Source: Cymodocea nodosa (taxonomy: Eukaryota; Streptophyta; Magnoliopsida; Alismatales; Cymodoceaceae). From it: DNA of 64,000 nucleotides. The stretch covers positions 5,292,501 through 5,356,500 of the forward strand of contig CM072342.1 of the NCBI GenBank assembly GCA_036874045.1, given 5' to 3'. The position numbers and the translations under genes were made by a program. This document shows, piece after piece, positions 48,546 to 61,474 of the stretch (position 1 is its first letter; each line of letters starts with the position of its first letter). The notes beneath the pieces were generated by a model, which had not been told where the DNA came from, searched no databases, and worked only from the letters and a program-made list of their open reading frames with translations.

Positions 48546-50984
48546 GAGATTAAGATAGAGGACAATAGAGAAGAAGATGGGGTTTTAGGGTTTGTTAGGC
48601 ATGGCAATCCATCACCAAGAAAGAGGGAGACAATGGTCACCACATATCTACTCTAAGTATACTCACAAAGTAAGGACAAATTGGGATAATGATTCATTGC
48701 CCTTCCTTAGGATAAGGTTGGTAGACTTAACATTCCATGCTTACGAACCTTCCAACTATAATGTCTTTCCCTGATTACCCCTTTATCATTACAACACCAA
48801 AACATAGAAATAAAAGATTATGTTCATGGGTTGAAACCCAAAATAGTGTAGTTGTCTATCGAGTTAAGGTCATGACACCCCTCCCCCTTAAGATCAGGCA
48901 TTGCCTAGTGTCTATGTAGAAGCTGCTATTGGGGTCAAGGTGAATCTATCATTTATACACATACAAATAGACCTATTTCCAATAAACCAGTTCAATGGGA
49001 GTGTATTGCAAGCATCCATTAAGAGTGTGTTGAGGTTCAATAAGAAGTCAATAAAGATAAAAGACAATAGTGAAGCTATCGAAAGAATTTCAAAGTAATT
49101 GAAATTCACGATGGAGTGCTAGAAAGTAATTACAATAGTGATACTACAAAGAAGACTTTAGAGGAATTTGAAGTAAGATGACATCCAATGTCAAAATTTC
49201 CTAAGTTTAAAGAGAGTTTGTTAAGAGGAATAGAAGGATCTCTAAGGAAAAAGGATCATACTCAAGTGTCATTGCTACTACAAGAAGGAGAAAGAAGATC
49301 CCACCAAGTGGGAGTTATCAACAGGAGCTTCAACAATTAGTGAAGGTAATTCTACGCTATCTTTAAGTGAAGAAAGTAGAAGATTAAAAAGAGGAATTGG
49401 GTAAGTTGTAGAGTGTGTGCACTCTGGAATTAAGGTTATATAGATCTTTAGTTAACCTCCAAGGTTTATGAGAATTGGAGATGAAATGGCTAGCTCATGA
49501 TTTATTTAGTTGGAATGAACAAACTTTGAATGTTATAAGGAAAAGAAGTATAATGAGAGTATAGCTTAACTATCAGTATTTAAGTGAGAGGTTATTAAGC
49601 ATGAAGACAATCAGTTAACCATTAAAGATAACTAATCTTGATCGAAAAATTGTCGATCAAACTAAAGGAGAAGTGACAATTGAATAATGGGTTAGAAATA
49701 GTCAAATTATGGGAAATATTAGTTGAACCAGTGGCTGAAGTTGATAATTATAATGGTGTTTAATGAGAGTGCATCAAACTAAATGTCTAGTGTGAGTAAC
49801 TAGATGTTTGGTGCTACAGTATACTTGTTAGAGTTTCCAATAATCAAACATCAAAGGTAGTAGAAAACTTTGAAGATTCAATGGTGGTTGCTAAAGTGGT
49901 TTATCTAGTAGTGGTTCACCAAATATTCAATGGTATAGGCAATGTCAAACTAGTTTGTTTAATAGTGTTTGATTAGACAAATAAGATATCTAGTGGTTCA
50001 AGTGTTTCAAGAGTTTAGTGATATCAATGAAGTGTTCAATTAGATTAGAGTGATATTGATGAAGTGCTTGGTTAGACCAAAGGTTTAAGTAAATTATTGC
50101 TGACTATTAGATGTGAAGTCCACAAATGAAGTTAGACGATGATTTTTAGAGGTTACAAGGGTATTTTTGTAATCTATTGTAAATGGTAGTGTAACATTAA
50201 GTGTTTTCTATTTAAAGAGTTGTAATCTAATATTGTAAGTATGTAGGTGACATTTCCCCTAAAGTATGCGCTACCAATAAAGATAATCATAGTGAAGAAC
50301 TAACATCGTCATAGATGTAAGCTGTTGTCAAATCACATATATTCTTATATTGATGTATGTGTGATTACTATTTCCTCTATCACCATTCTTCGATTTAATC
50401 TATGAAAGAGTGTTTCCATTGGTTAATATGAGAGTAATACTAACACCATCCCATGGGAGTGTCAATCCCAACTTCCACAACTTAAAACAAGGGCTTCTAC
50501 CTCTCCCCTCCCGACTTGCCACATTAAGACTCTAAAATTTCCCTAACACTCGAGTAGAATGCCACCCCTCTAGACTATAGTGTCTTTACATCTAGCATTG
50601 GAAGCTACTATCAAATTACAGATACACCTCCATTCTTTAATGACGTTGTCAAGATGCTACTACAAATACATTGTTATTGTTTAGATATAATTGCTTTATC
50701 TATTTGACATTTTTTATGTATAATAAATTTGTTGGATGAAAATAAATTTTAAAAGAAACAAGTGCATGGCCAAACAAGGTCTCACACATCATGTTAGCAT
50801 TAGCTCAAACTAACCAAAGATATGATGTATCATTCAATATATGCACTTTTCATAAAACATATATTACGAAAATTAAATGTCACCCATATCAATGCCAATT
50901 AGAGTTATGTCAATATCATATATGATAACTGTGATATTCAAATTGAAAGATATGATGATATAGAAGACAATACTAGAATAGAAG
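48546..50984. other. Unassigned, probably transposon-derived region
   Basis: No family could be named. The stretch has medium GC, many short frames with stops, and no intact gene. Bases 48600-49110 contain short open frames (60-65 codons) without recognisable motifs. Bases 50150-50480 look like the end of a long terminal repeat, but no boundary or primer site could be fixed. Confidence 0.35.
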
Positions 50985-52530
50985 ATGTGTATAGATGAAG
51001 AAGAATAAGCATGTTCACACCTTGATGTGAATTTTTCTTCAAAAAATAATGTGTATATGTATTACATCGCATGCACAAAGATAAAATGATTTTTAATTAG
51101 GAGTTAGTATAAAAATCTAAAAGTAATGGTAAGTTGCTAGCACATAACTTTGTTTGTTACAAAGAAGTAAATGATATAATTGATAAATGTTATTTAGGAA
51201 GAGAAAGAGCTAGATAAAGATGTATTTGGGAGGGTTGTTCAAAAAATATATATATTATTCATAACAAAATAAGAGTATGGGTAGTTAAGAAAATTTTTTT
51301 ATAGAGCATAATCATATTCTTACATCACCTACTAAGTCAATGAAATTAAGATCTCAGAAGAAAATATCTTTTATGGCAGAAGGATTAATTAATACTTTAT
51401 CAAAATGTAATATTAGGTCTTACAATGTGGCGCAAGTCTTTTCAAACATTATAGTTGAAAATGTAAGTCCTTAGTAAATTAAAGAAAATGTCATGATCAT
51501 ATTTATAGAGAATATATGGAAATAGTCAAATATTTCCATAAATATTGGAACAAAGATTTAAATTTTTTCTTCTAATTTTAATTAAATGAAGATCACACAA
51601 TTAGAAGTGTTTTTTGGGTTAACGGAAGAGTTCGTGAGATGAAATTTGAAGATGTGATTATTTTTGCTACAACATATAGAACAAACAATTTTAAGATGTC
51701 TTTTGCACCATTCACTAAATTTAATCATCATAAAAAATCTACATTGTTTATTTATGCTTTACTGGTAGATGAGATTGAAGATACTTTGTACTAGTAGTTT
51801 ACTATATTTCAAACTTACGTATATGAGAGGAATCCAAAAGTCATTATTATAAATCAAAACATTATAATATGCACTATTATACCAAAGGTATTTCAAAGAA
51901 CAATACATCATTATTGTTCTTTGCATATAAGATGAAATACCATTAATCATGTCTTTAAGTTAAGAAATGATTTTAATTTTAAGGTTGATTACAATAGATG
52001 TGTATATAGATAAAAAAAACTCTTACAAAATTTGAAAAGAAATAAGAGTTATTTAAAGATAAATATCTAATAAATAATACATGACAACACTTGGCTTAAT
52101 CAAATGTATGATATCTAAAAAAATACTTCTTACCATATGAAAGATATATTCATGACTAATATGACTACAAGTCCAAAGGTTGAGAGTATGAATACATTTT
52201 TTGATAGGTATGTTTATTCTCAAAGCTCTATATCAAAATTTATCATTCACTATAACAAGACATTGAAAGTACAATGTGAAAAGAAAACAAAAATCTAAAA
52301 ATAATGACATTGAAATCTACTCTCTTATTTTCAATGCCAATTGAAATCTAAGATGCTAAATGTTGTACACAAAAAATATTTTCATTATTTCAAAACAAAA
52401 TAAAAGAAGCATTGACTTATGTTACTCAAAAAATAACTAAAGTTTATAATGGAGCTTCTTATCAAGTTTGGAAACCAAGGAAGGAAAGTAATTTTAAAAT
52501 AGTTGATTGACATATTAGCAAGATTTTCTT
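50985..52530 (+). mobile_element. FAR1-type Mutator-like transposase pseudogene
   Basis: Plus-strand text with frameshifts and stops follows the order of FAR1/FHY3-type MULE transposases. The MULE catalytic region at 51598-51790 reads HTIRSVFWVNGRVRE, FEDVIIFATTYRTNNF, PFAPFTKFNHHKKS and ALLVDE. NPKVIIINQNIII and an HHYCSLHI-like block lie at 51830-51930. SPKVESMNTFFDRYV, near 52172-52216, is the conserved ESMNxFFxxYV motif. An upstream part near 51020 may be the remains of the DNA-binding zinc finger. No terminal repeats were found. It is dead. Confidence 0.8.
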
Positions 52531-52568
52531 ATCTAGAATTAATATATTATAGATGAAATATTAATTCT

Positions 52569-53690
52569 AAGGAGGTGTTTGTGCACAATTCCTATTGAAA
52601 TGATGGGAATTGTTGGAAAATGGAAAACTTAAGAAATGACAGGAAAGTTTGAACACTTGTGTATGTTGAAAAATGACAAAAAATGACAAAAATCTTAAAG
52701 TATTTGTGCACAAAAGGAAATTATGGGAAATACATTATTTAATAATTTTTAAAATTTTAAATAATAAATTAAAATAATAAAAAGTAAAATTATTATTATT
52801 ATTATTTATTGTTCTTTTATATACTTTCATTTTCATTTTTTCTTTATAATATTTTTTATTTTATTTTTTTATTCATTTTATTTTACTCATTTCACTTATC
52901 TATCTTATTCATTTCATCTTCCATTTTTTATTTACATTCATCTATTTTTCACTTTTTATAATTAATTAATTATTTATTTTATTTTATTTCATCTATGCTA
53001 TTCACTTATTTCTTTTCTTTTCTTCTTTTTCTTTTCTTTATTTTTTTCTTCTCCTTTGTTTTTTTCATCTTTCCGGTACAAACTTGAGTTTTAATTGATC
53101 AAAAGTCACTACTAGAGTTCAAAGTGTCTTTGTCTTGCTCATTTTGCTTATAGATCTTAGGTTGCTAGCAATTTGAAGAGTAGATGGAAGGCTTCGATTT
53201 ATCTTTAGCTTTGGGCGATAGCGACAACCTTTGGGCAATAATAATAACTTCGAGCAAGAGTGGCAACCTTCATATGACAACAATGACTTTAGGCGATGTG
53301 ATGGAAGGATTGGGGAGGCAACACAATAGAAGGCTTCGATTGATCTTCACGAAATATTGTGGAAGGCTCCAATTGATCTTTGGCTTCGGGCGATAACAAT
53401 GACCTTCAACCAACAATGGTGGCTTTAGGTGATGTGTCAAAAGGATTGAGGAGGTGATGAGATGAATGTTCTTTAGCTCCTATCAAGGGACTAGGGGTGT
53501 TAGGGTCAAAGGTTCAATTTTACCTAAGGTTACAGAGGAGGGGGTCGGAAAGGTCAGGTAATGATTTTGCAAATGTTGAGAAATTTTGAAAAAAGATTTT
53601 CCAAGATTTCCATAATGTACAAACAACTCCTAACTTGGGAAACATTTTCCTAATGTTTCTTTTCCCATCTTTACCTGATGGCACAAACCC
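52569..53690. mobile_element. Probable non-autonomous DNA transposon with inverted ends
   Basis: The left end reads GGAGGTGTTTGTGCACAA and the right end, in reverse complement, reads GGGGGGTTTGTGCCAT. Internal stretches next to each end (GAAATGATGGG... and AAAGATGGGAAAAG...) are also loosely complementary. Both ends are flanked by CTA. GGGGGTGTTTG-type ends occur in PIF/Harbinger relatives, but the target duplication is not the usual TTA/TAA, so the family is uncertain. The interior has repeats of GGAAGGCTTCGATT/GATCTTC and GGCGATGTGA...AGGATTGAGGAGG. Confidence 0.5.
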
Positions 53691-55084
53691 CCCTAGATAC
53701 TAAACAAGCACAATTGATGTACTACCACTTTCGTGGATGGGTAGTCAAAACAAGAGATTTGCATGTTGGTTCCTTGCATAAGAGGTAGATGGATCTCAAT
53801 TTGCAAATTCTAGGAGGATTACATGAGCTTAAGGAGCTTGCCTCAAGGTCATTCAAGTGAGGAAGAGTGCATAAGAGAAGGTTTGGAATGAGTGGTGTGA
53901 GGGCAAAATGATGATGGTGGACATTGGTTGTTAATGTGTAGGTGGGGATGCTCAAGCTCCCTCCAAAGGTTTAGAGGCATGGGGGAAGTCCATGAGTATC
54001 TATGGATCTTGAATGCATGAAGGGGCACTCTCTAAAGGTGGTTAGATAGGTTTTGTTTTGCCTCCACCTATCCACTCAACTCATCCTTGTCTGGAAAGGT
54101 TGGTGGTATCCCTTGTGAAAGTTGTAGGATGAATGGTACCTTCCTATCCATAGGCGATCAATACATTAACATGGTTAGCCAACAAGTTGGAAAGTCAATT
54201 GAACATGAATGGCCCATCCTACAAAGCTATAGCAGGTTAGTGATTCCACAATCTTGGCCATTGAATGATGATGGGCCAAGTTGATCCGATAATTGGGAAT
54301 GATTGGGGATGATCAATTGATGGTTGTTGGATTGATTCCAAGGTGAGCTAGCTTGATCTGACAATCTAGAATAAATGGGCATGGATAATCAATCAATGGT
54401 CATTGGATTGAGTCTAGGTTGATCTAATCCTAGCCATAGATTCAAGATTTGATCTTATCCCTTGGATAAAACATCTATCGTCACATAAGGTTTAGAAAGA
54501 TGTAGTTGATGACATGGCAAAGCAGTTGATGTGGCACCACATGGGTGATGACAAGGTGACCATCTTGATGATGTCATAACCATCTTGGTGACAAGACATG
54601 TGCTAGTGTTAATGGCAAGAGACTCAAAAGTGAGGTGTCTCTAATAGGTTTTCAATCGACAAAGTTAAGGGATGTCCAACAAGCTCAAGCAAGCATTGCA
54701 GTCGATGATTTCTAATTTTGGAAAGGTAGGTAGATCAACAAACATGCATCTAGATTGGCAAAGTTATTAGGGCGATCTAACGAGCACCATAGACGAGGTG
54801 CAACGACAATCAATAAAGGATTGACAAAGGAGTGGGCAAATAGATGCGAGAAGATGATGGGTTGTGATAGTTTGATCAAATGACTACAACGAAATAAGTG
54901 AGATTTGATGGTTGGGGAGAGATGGATCAACGAGAACCATTGGATCAAGGATTGGAAAGATCCAAAGAAGATCTAGGTTGTTGAATGAAGATAAGTTAAT
55001 GGACCAAAACCATCTAATCGAAGAAGAAAAGATGGATGACTAAGATTATAACATAGAGAGAGGGAAGATCTAGGCATTGTATAG
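53691..55084. other. Unassigned repeat-rich region
   Basis: No gene was recognised. Bases 54285-54420 hold two imperfect copies of a TTGATCTGACAATC...GATCAATCAATGGTCATTGGATTGA unit. Bases 54490-54600 contain several GATGAC/GGTGAC repeats. The GATGACAAGGTGACC style of text is common in LTRs of plant gypsy elements, but no boundaries could be set. Confidence 0.35.
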
Positions 55085-55890
55085 AGATCAGACAATTAAG
55101 ATTAATTCAAGTTTTAAGGGTGATTTAAAGGGATTTTTAAGGAGATTTTTAGAGAGAATTTTAAAGATTAATTTAGGGAATAAATTAAGAGTTTTAGGAT
55201 TTTAAATTAAAGATTAAGAGTTTTAATTAGAGATTTAGGATTTTAATTAATGGATTTTATTAAAGATTAATATATATTAAGGAATTTAATTAGTGTTTAA
55301 AGTTTTAGATAAAGGGGTTAGGGAATTTAATTAAGGATTTAGGGTTTTTAATTAATATTAAGGTTTCTTAAATTAAGGATTAGGGTTTTTAAATAAAGAT
55401 TATGGGTTTTAATATTATTTAATTAGTAATTAAGCTTTTAAATTAAAGATTTAGGTATTTTAATATTAAAGGTTTTAATTAAGAGAAATAGGATTTTAAT
55501 TTTGGAGTTAAGGTTTTTAATTAATAATTGTGGATTTTAATTAATATGTTAAAGATTTTAATTAGATATTTAAGGAAATTAATTAAGGATTTAAATTAAA
55601 TATTAAGGTTTTTAATTAAGATTTGGGATTCATTTTAAAGATTAAGGTTTTTTAATTTTAGATTAAGGAATTTAGTTAAGTGATTTAATTAAGGATTAAG
55701 GTTTTAAATTAAGCGTTAGTGTTTTAAATTAAAATTAAGGCTTTTAATTAAGATTTTAAAATTAGAAGTTAAGGATTAGAGGATTAAAATTAAGATTTTA
55801 ATATTAAAAATTAAGGATTAGGAGATTAAAAATTACATTGGTGATTAATTAGATGTCTTAAATAAGCGTGTTTTAGAAGTTCTAATTAAA
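55085..55890 (+). repeat. Degenerate tandem repeat, AATTAAGGATTAGGGTTTTT-like
   Basis: About 800 bases consist of loose copies of a 17-22-base unit made of AATTAAGGATT(T)AGGGTTTT. The units vary in length and sequence. A few contain TTTAGGG by chance, but there is no regular 7-base telomere periodicity. Confidence 0.75.
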
Positions 55891-56648
55891 GTGATTAAAT
55901 TTGTTTTAAGCGATTAAAAGAGGAAGAGAAACGCAATAGGTGTGGAAGGAGGTAATCCGACATCAACTACTAGTCAAGGAGTCTAGATAAGGTGCCAACA
56001 GACGTTATATTACAACTTCTCCGGATACATGTTCATTTTCTCTTATTTGTAGTGGACTATATTAATTTATATTGTTCTTGTTGAAATAGTGGATTTGACT
56101 TTATAAAATCCTATAAGTTCTACTCAACTAATCCAAGAACAATAAAATTTCTCCATGACAAATTAGGAAAAAATGTTTTTGATTAGAGAATGATCTGTTT
56201 CTAATCTACATAAAATTTCTAAAATGTAAAATGGCATGTGTGAAAAAATGATTTCTATGTTAAATGTTTTGTAATGACATCTAATGTTTGACATGTGTGA
56301 TGTTATCTATATAATGTTTGACACGTGTGAAGAAACAGGAGACATCTTGCTTCAGTATTTCTTTTTATGCAACTACAAAGGTTGTGTTTAATACCTACTC
56401 CAATTGTAATATTTACTATACTTCGTGACTAATGTAAGGAGCGAATATCAAATACAGGCATGCCATAGAGTAAAAAGTGTAGCACATACATGATAAATAT
56501 TGAAGCAGCACAAAGGAAGTTTGACACGTGGAGAGGCTCGTGATGCAGAAGCCTGCATGATTTTGAAGTGAAATGACAACATTGCACCAAGAAATATTGG
56601 TCCTCGTCGACTTGATCTCAAGTAAGAACAAGACCTCGGGAGCGAGAT
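55891..56648. other. 3' flank of oxidoreductase copy C
   Basis: No gene was recognised. This is AT-rich DNA; the last few hundred bases are the probable 3' UTR of the minus-strand oxidoreductase ending at 56649. Confidence 0.5.
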
Positions 56649-58426
56649 CTACTCATCCACCACAGGGACAGTTGAAGAGCCCTTTTTCTCTATGGAAATC
56701 TTCACTGCATCAAGAACCAGCTGAGTTTTCCTACTGATGGCGGGCCATTTCTTCTCAGGCATGGCAGCACCATCCCTGATGTTTGTAACAAGCCTAGAGA
56801 ACTCTCTCACCATGCAGGCCTCCTGAGGAATATCCGTATTGACAACATGTTTACTAGGCAGTGGCGCCCAACCTGTGTGTAGCTCTGTGAAATCTACATC
56901 AGTACCAGAGGAGAAAGAAGCCGAACTCTCTTCAAACGGGATAACGAAATCTCCCAGATACAGAGTTCCTCTTGTTCCTGTGACACACAACTCCATTGTC
57001 ATGTGATCGAGGAATGAGCAATGGAAAGTTGCCAATCTTCCATCTTCCCATACCAGAGACGAACCACATGATAGTATGACCCCCGCATCGTTAGTAACAG
57101 TATTTGGAAATGCTATCACCTCTTTCGGCAACTCAAAATCAGCGGCCCATAGAATCGACCTAATGCAATACCAGCCAATATCACCTAGAGCCCCAAGAGA
57201 ATCAAGACCTGGCTTCACACGAATATCATTGCTAAGAAAATCTGAATCTGTCGCACAGGAAAATACGCAGCGTACCTGCAAAACCATATGAGAAATTACA
57301 TCTTAGATTACAATAATATAGAATTACAGTTCAAGGTCATCATCTACTGTAAAGTTGCCTTTCTAACTGAATACGTTGTCTGTGTGAGAGAGACCAGGAT
57401 AATCACATTGTTAGATAGACATGACGGACGTAAAAAAGAGAAAAATTTAGTAATTGAGTTTAGATCAGCAAATAAGTAATCAAGTCGGCCGAACCCAATA
57501 TCATGGTGGTCCGTCAAGTAATAATCCAGAAAAAATGATTATTGTTGGATAAACACGTAGTTACATGAGATGACGGACATAAAAAAGAGAAGAATCTAGT
57601 AATTGAGTTTAAGTCAGCAATTGAGTTATCAGGTTGACCGAGCCCAATATGAGGGTGGTCCGTCAAGTAAGCATCCAGAAAAAATTATTATTACTGGAGT
57701 CTGTCCATGTGAATGAATGCAATGTTTGATCTACCACGTCAAATTAAAAAGGCGACCGATAGAATAGTCGATGATCGACTTTGTTACAATTCAGAAAATG
57801 GCATACTACTGATCAAATTAACCAGTTATTTATCTTCAAGATAAGAAGATATATTCAGTCCATGAGTAGCTCTACTTCAGCATAAAACTGAAACAACTGC
57901 AATATAATTATTACTTCAGAAATAAACATGCTTGGACGGTGCGAAACAGAAAGAGAGAGATTACCGTCCTAAGTTTTCCAAAACGAGAGGCATCAGACAA
58001 GATCTTCTTCATCTTGACAGTCCTTGGGTGATGCATCCCCATGGTCCCGTCCATGAACTGAACACCGTTCCTGTCGCACGCCTCGACGATCTTATCAAAA
58101 TCCTCCACACACAGAGCGACCGGCTTCTCCAGCAGCAAGTGCTTCTTCTTCTCGGCAGCTGCAACCGCCCATTTCAAGCGAAGGCCCGTGGGGAGGGGTA
58201 CGTATACGGCCTCAACGGAAGGGTCATCTAGCAGCTCCTCGTAGCTGCCGTGGACCCTGACGGACTCCGGGAGGCAGTTATCGGCCTTGAAGCGCTGGGC
58301 TTTCTCGATCGAGCGACTGGCGATGGCAACGAGAGTAGCGTTCGGGGCGAGCCGGATGGCCCGGGAGTTCTTCCGGGCAATCTTGGCGCAACCCATGATA
58401 CCGAACTGGACGGGGGTCTCCGCCAT
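56649..58426 (-). CDS. Gfo/Idh/MocA-type oxidoreductase, At4g09670-like, copy C
   Basis: Two exons, 57965-58426 (154 codons) and 56649-57275 (208 codons plus stop), give 362 residues with the same exon boundary as copy A. It has the Rossmann motif GIMGCAKIA, EKP at 100-102 and the C-terminal LGDIGWYCIRSIL. It differs from copy A at conserved-looking places: residue 15 is Lys instead of Gly in the dinucleotide loop, and residue 130 is Gly where copy A has Trp (GTMGMHHPRT versus GTMWMHHPRT). The GC content of exon 1 is high and the frame is intact, so it is probably functional. The donor GTAATCTCTCTC and an acceptor ending TTGCAG are retained. Substrate unknown. Confidence 0.93.
57405..57700. 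repeat. Tandem duplication of about 145 bases in copy C intron
   Basis: Two adjacent units share ATGACGGAC(G/A)TAAAAAAGAG, AGTAATTGAGTTTA, CCCAATAT.A.GGTGGTCCGTC and AATCCAGAAAAAAT-type blocks. The first is about 57405-57551 and the second about 57552-57700. The single-copy counterpart in copy A intron lies around 31790-31925, so the duplication happened in this copy only. Confidence 0.8.
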
Positions 58427-58653
58427 TGCGCTCTCTTCACCTGCTCTCCTTTCCCGCTTCTCTCCGACAGTATGTATGGTTATGGCGGTAGCCACTCGCA
58501 ACTTCGCCTATCGTTTTCGTTTACTTTATCCCCATCCGTCACGAGATTTTCTGCGGTAGGTATCATTTTGGATCGACTCAACGTATCGTAAAGAATTTTG
58601 ATACGTTTATAATAATAAAAAATAAAAATAAAAAAAACAGATGGATGGATAGA

Positions 58654-61474
58654 TAAAAATGTAAGTGGGCCGAGCTGATCAACCTAGTTTAAAATTTTAA
58701 ACTCATATGGACTATAGATCAGGTCAGGTTGGTATAAAAAATTTCAAATTGACTCGGCCCGTATGAGTCAGGCTTGGGTCAGCCTGTCAATTTGAACGTT
58801 AGAAAACATGCGAAATTTTCGAACGTTTTGTTCGAAATATGGAATTTTTTTTTATTTAATTTTTTTTCATAAATATATTAAATTAAAATTAAATATGATA
58901 ATATTTAAATAAATTAATATAAAATAAATAAATTATTTTATTTATAAATATATGAAAATATTAACATCAAGTTATCGTTCATCAATACATTCAAATATAA
59001 GTGATAAAGTAAAAATAAATTATTTTATTTATGAATTGAAATTAAAATTACATTATAACTTGTTATGACATAAATATTACATCAAATATTTTTACATTTA
59101 ATTTACATAATTATATTCAAATATTTAAATTTTCAAATTCATTTGCAAAGTTATCTTACCATTATTGTCTACAAATATAAGTAAACTCTCAATCTTTAAT
59201 ACACATTAAAACTTCTAAAATATCATCTTTTAACTTTGTTTTTCTATCATCTAGTATATTAGCATTAATACTAAATATTTTTTCATATGTTTTAGAAGAA
59301 GTTAAAATTGTTAGTAAATCTTTAACTATTAAAGATAAAATAGGAAATATATTTTTTTATTTTTTTCTATCAATTAATTACATCAAAATCTAAAAAATTA
59401 AGATTTTCTCTTACTAAATAGTTATGATTAGTATTATTAAAATTAATTAATTCTTACCAATTTGTTGAGCTAAAATCATTATAATCATCAATAAATATAC
59501 TAAAATCATAAACTAATGATGATGATGATAGTTTGGTATATGAGATGTATATTGTGTTTGTTGTATTCCATATATTATAACAAATAAATTAAAATGTTGT
59601 TTAAATTTTCTTCTATATTTATTTTTATACTATTATATTAAGTTTTATATTTAAATAATTTTATATTGTAATTATTAATTTTCTAACAATTTTTATTTTA
59701 GTCCTATGGTCTAAACAAATACTTAATGTTTATAAAAGAGGCATATTATTCTAATAATTTAAAAAAATTTCTTTTATTTTTAGACTTATAAGTGTAAAAA
59801 TAGATAATTACCATAATTATTAAAAACTCTTACAATATTATATAAATGGTGTATTGCATAAATAAAGGTAGAATAATAAATTCCTAATAAATCTTCAGTT
59901 GCATTATAAAATGATTTTAAAAATTTAAGAAAACAATTAACTATTGTAAAATCATTTTCATCTAATGGTATTGTATTATCATTAATTATACTATTATAAT
60001 TTCTTTATAAGGTAAATAATTATTTAATATTAAATATAAAGAATTCCACTTATAAGGAACATTCATTGTAAATGTTTTATGTGGTAAAGTAAAAGAATTA
60101 CATACATGATTAAATTCTTGTTGATGTTTACCACTAGTTAAAATATAAACTAATATAATTTTAATATTTACTACAAAAAGTTTTATTTCTTCAACACCTA
60201 CCTAACTATAAAATTAATTATATGACTTATATATCTTTAGAGAAATAAAGTAAAACCATTTAGTGCAATTAATCTATTTTTAAATATAGGGATAGTTGTA
60301 GTATTAATAGATGCATTATCAAATGTAATACTACCTACTTTTTCTTTAATTTCATAAAATTTAAAAATTCCTGTAATAGTGGAAAAAATATTTTGAGCTA
60401 TGTAGATAATTTATTCTTCTAAATCTTATTAAATTTTTTTGTAAAACTCAGTTATCATCAATAAAATGTACAATAATAGTAATATATTTTATTTTAGTTA
60501 TACCCTTTCAAATATCAAATATACATGCTATAAATATATTAATAAAATATATTATATTAATTAATTTCATTTTAAGTTTACTACAAAGATCAATAATATC
60601 TTGCCTAGTTGAATTTCTAGAAATATTTTTAAATTATAGATAATAAGCTAGAGAAATATAATCTTGAAAATGTTATCTATCATCAAAATTAATAAATAAA
60701 TTTTAAATAACAATAAATTTAGTATATAGTTACTATAGCATTCTTAACATCAAGATGTTATTATGTCATATTAGTTTCAAAGTTAAAATTAATTTGAATT
60801 TGAATCATTGTATTTTTTTAAAATTTTTGGATGAATAATTAGTTAAATATCGAGATAAATTACTTGTATCACTTGAAACTTCATAAGATAAGTCTATGTT
60901 GTAGATGTTATTGTACGTCCTTTCCATTGTAGTGTTGTCTCTCACATTTTTTATTTTTATTATAAATTTTGACAAAGAAGAACTTTTAAATTTAGCATAG
61001 TATTTGAAGAAACTTTAACTTTCATAGTTTGAGACTAACATTATTAAAATTAAATTCATTGAAGTTATGTGTGTATTTTTGCAAACAAAGATTGAGTTAA
61101 ATATTAAAGAAATTCGTAAATTGAAAGTAACTTTGAAAACTTTGTTTTATGAAAGAGAAAGAAAAAATTGAGTGAATTGTAAAAAAAACTTTAATATTTC
61201 TTCTATATTTATAGATTTTTATATCTTCTTCTTTCCTCTCTCTCTCTCCTCTCACTTTAAACGTTCGGATATAAGTCATATAACGTTAGGAATTTCCGAA
61301 CATTCGGAGAATGTTGGGCCTGCAGGCTAGCCCGTAGTAGCCCACGAGCCGAAATTTATAAATTATCCAGCCCAGCCCAGCCTAACCTCATTTTTTTGGA
61401 TCGAGCCAGCTTGGGCCAATCTATTATGGGTTGGGTTGGGCCAACTCATGTTGACAGTTCATTTGACATGTCTA
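58654..61474 (-). mobile_element. Nearly full-length decayed hAT element
   Basis: The right end TGACATGTCTA (61464-61474) is a hAT terminus. The left end, TAAAAATGTAAGTGGG at 58654, is a weaker match. Flanks TGGATAGA and TGGATAAA fit a diverged 8-base target duplication. Both subterminal zones carry GGGCC/GGCTTGG/CCCAGCCC repeats. On the minus strand the transposase runs from about 61300 down, with the dimerisation domain around 59200-59310 (FSINANILDDR-like), but stops and frameshifts are everywhere; the longest frame is only 60 codons. Its length, 2821 bases, fits an autonomous ancestor. Confidence 0.78.

Noticed and set aside
51759..51950. Minus-strand frame of 63 codons
   Set aside because: It is antisense to the FAR1-type transposase pseudogene.
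55085..55890. Possible interstitial telomere repeat
   Set aside because: TTTAGGG occurs only sporadically and the spacing is about 17-22 bases, not 7. It is better explained as another degenerate repeat.
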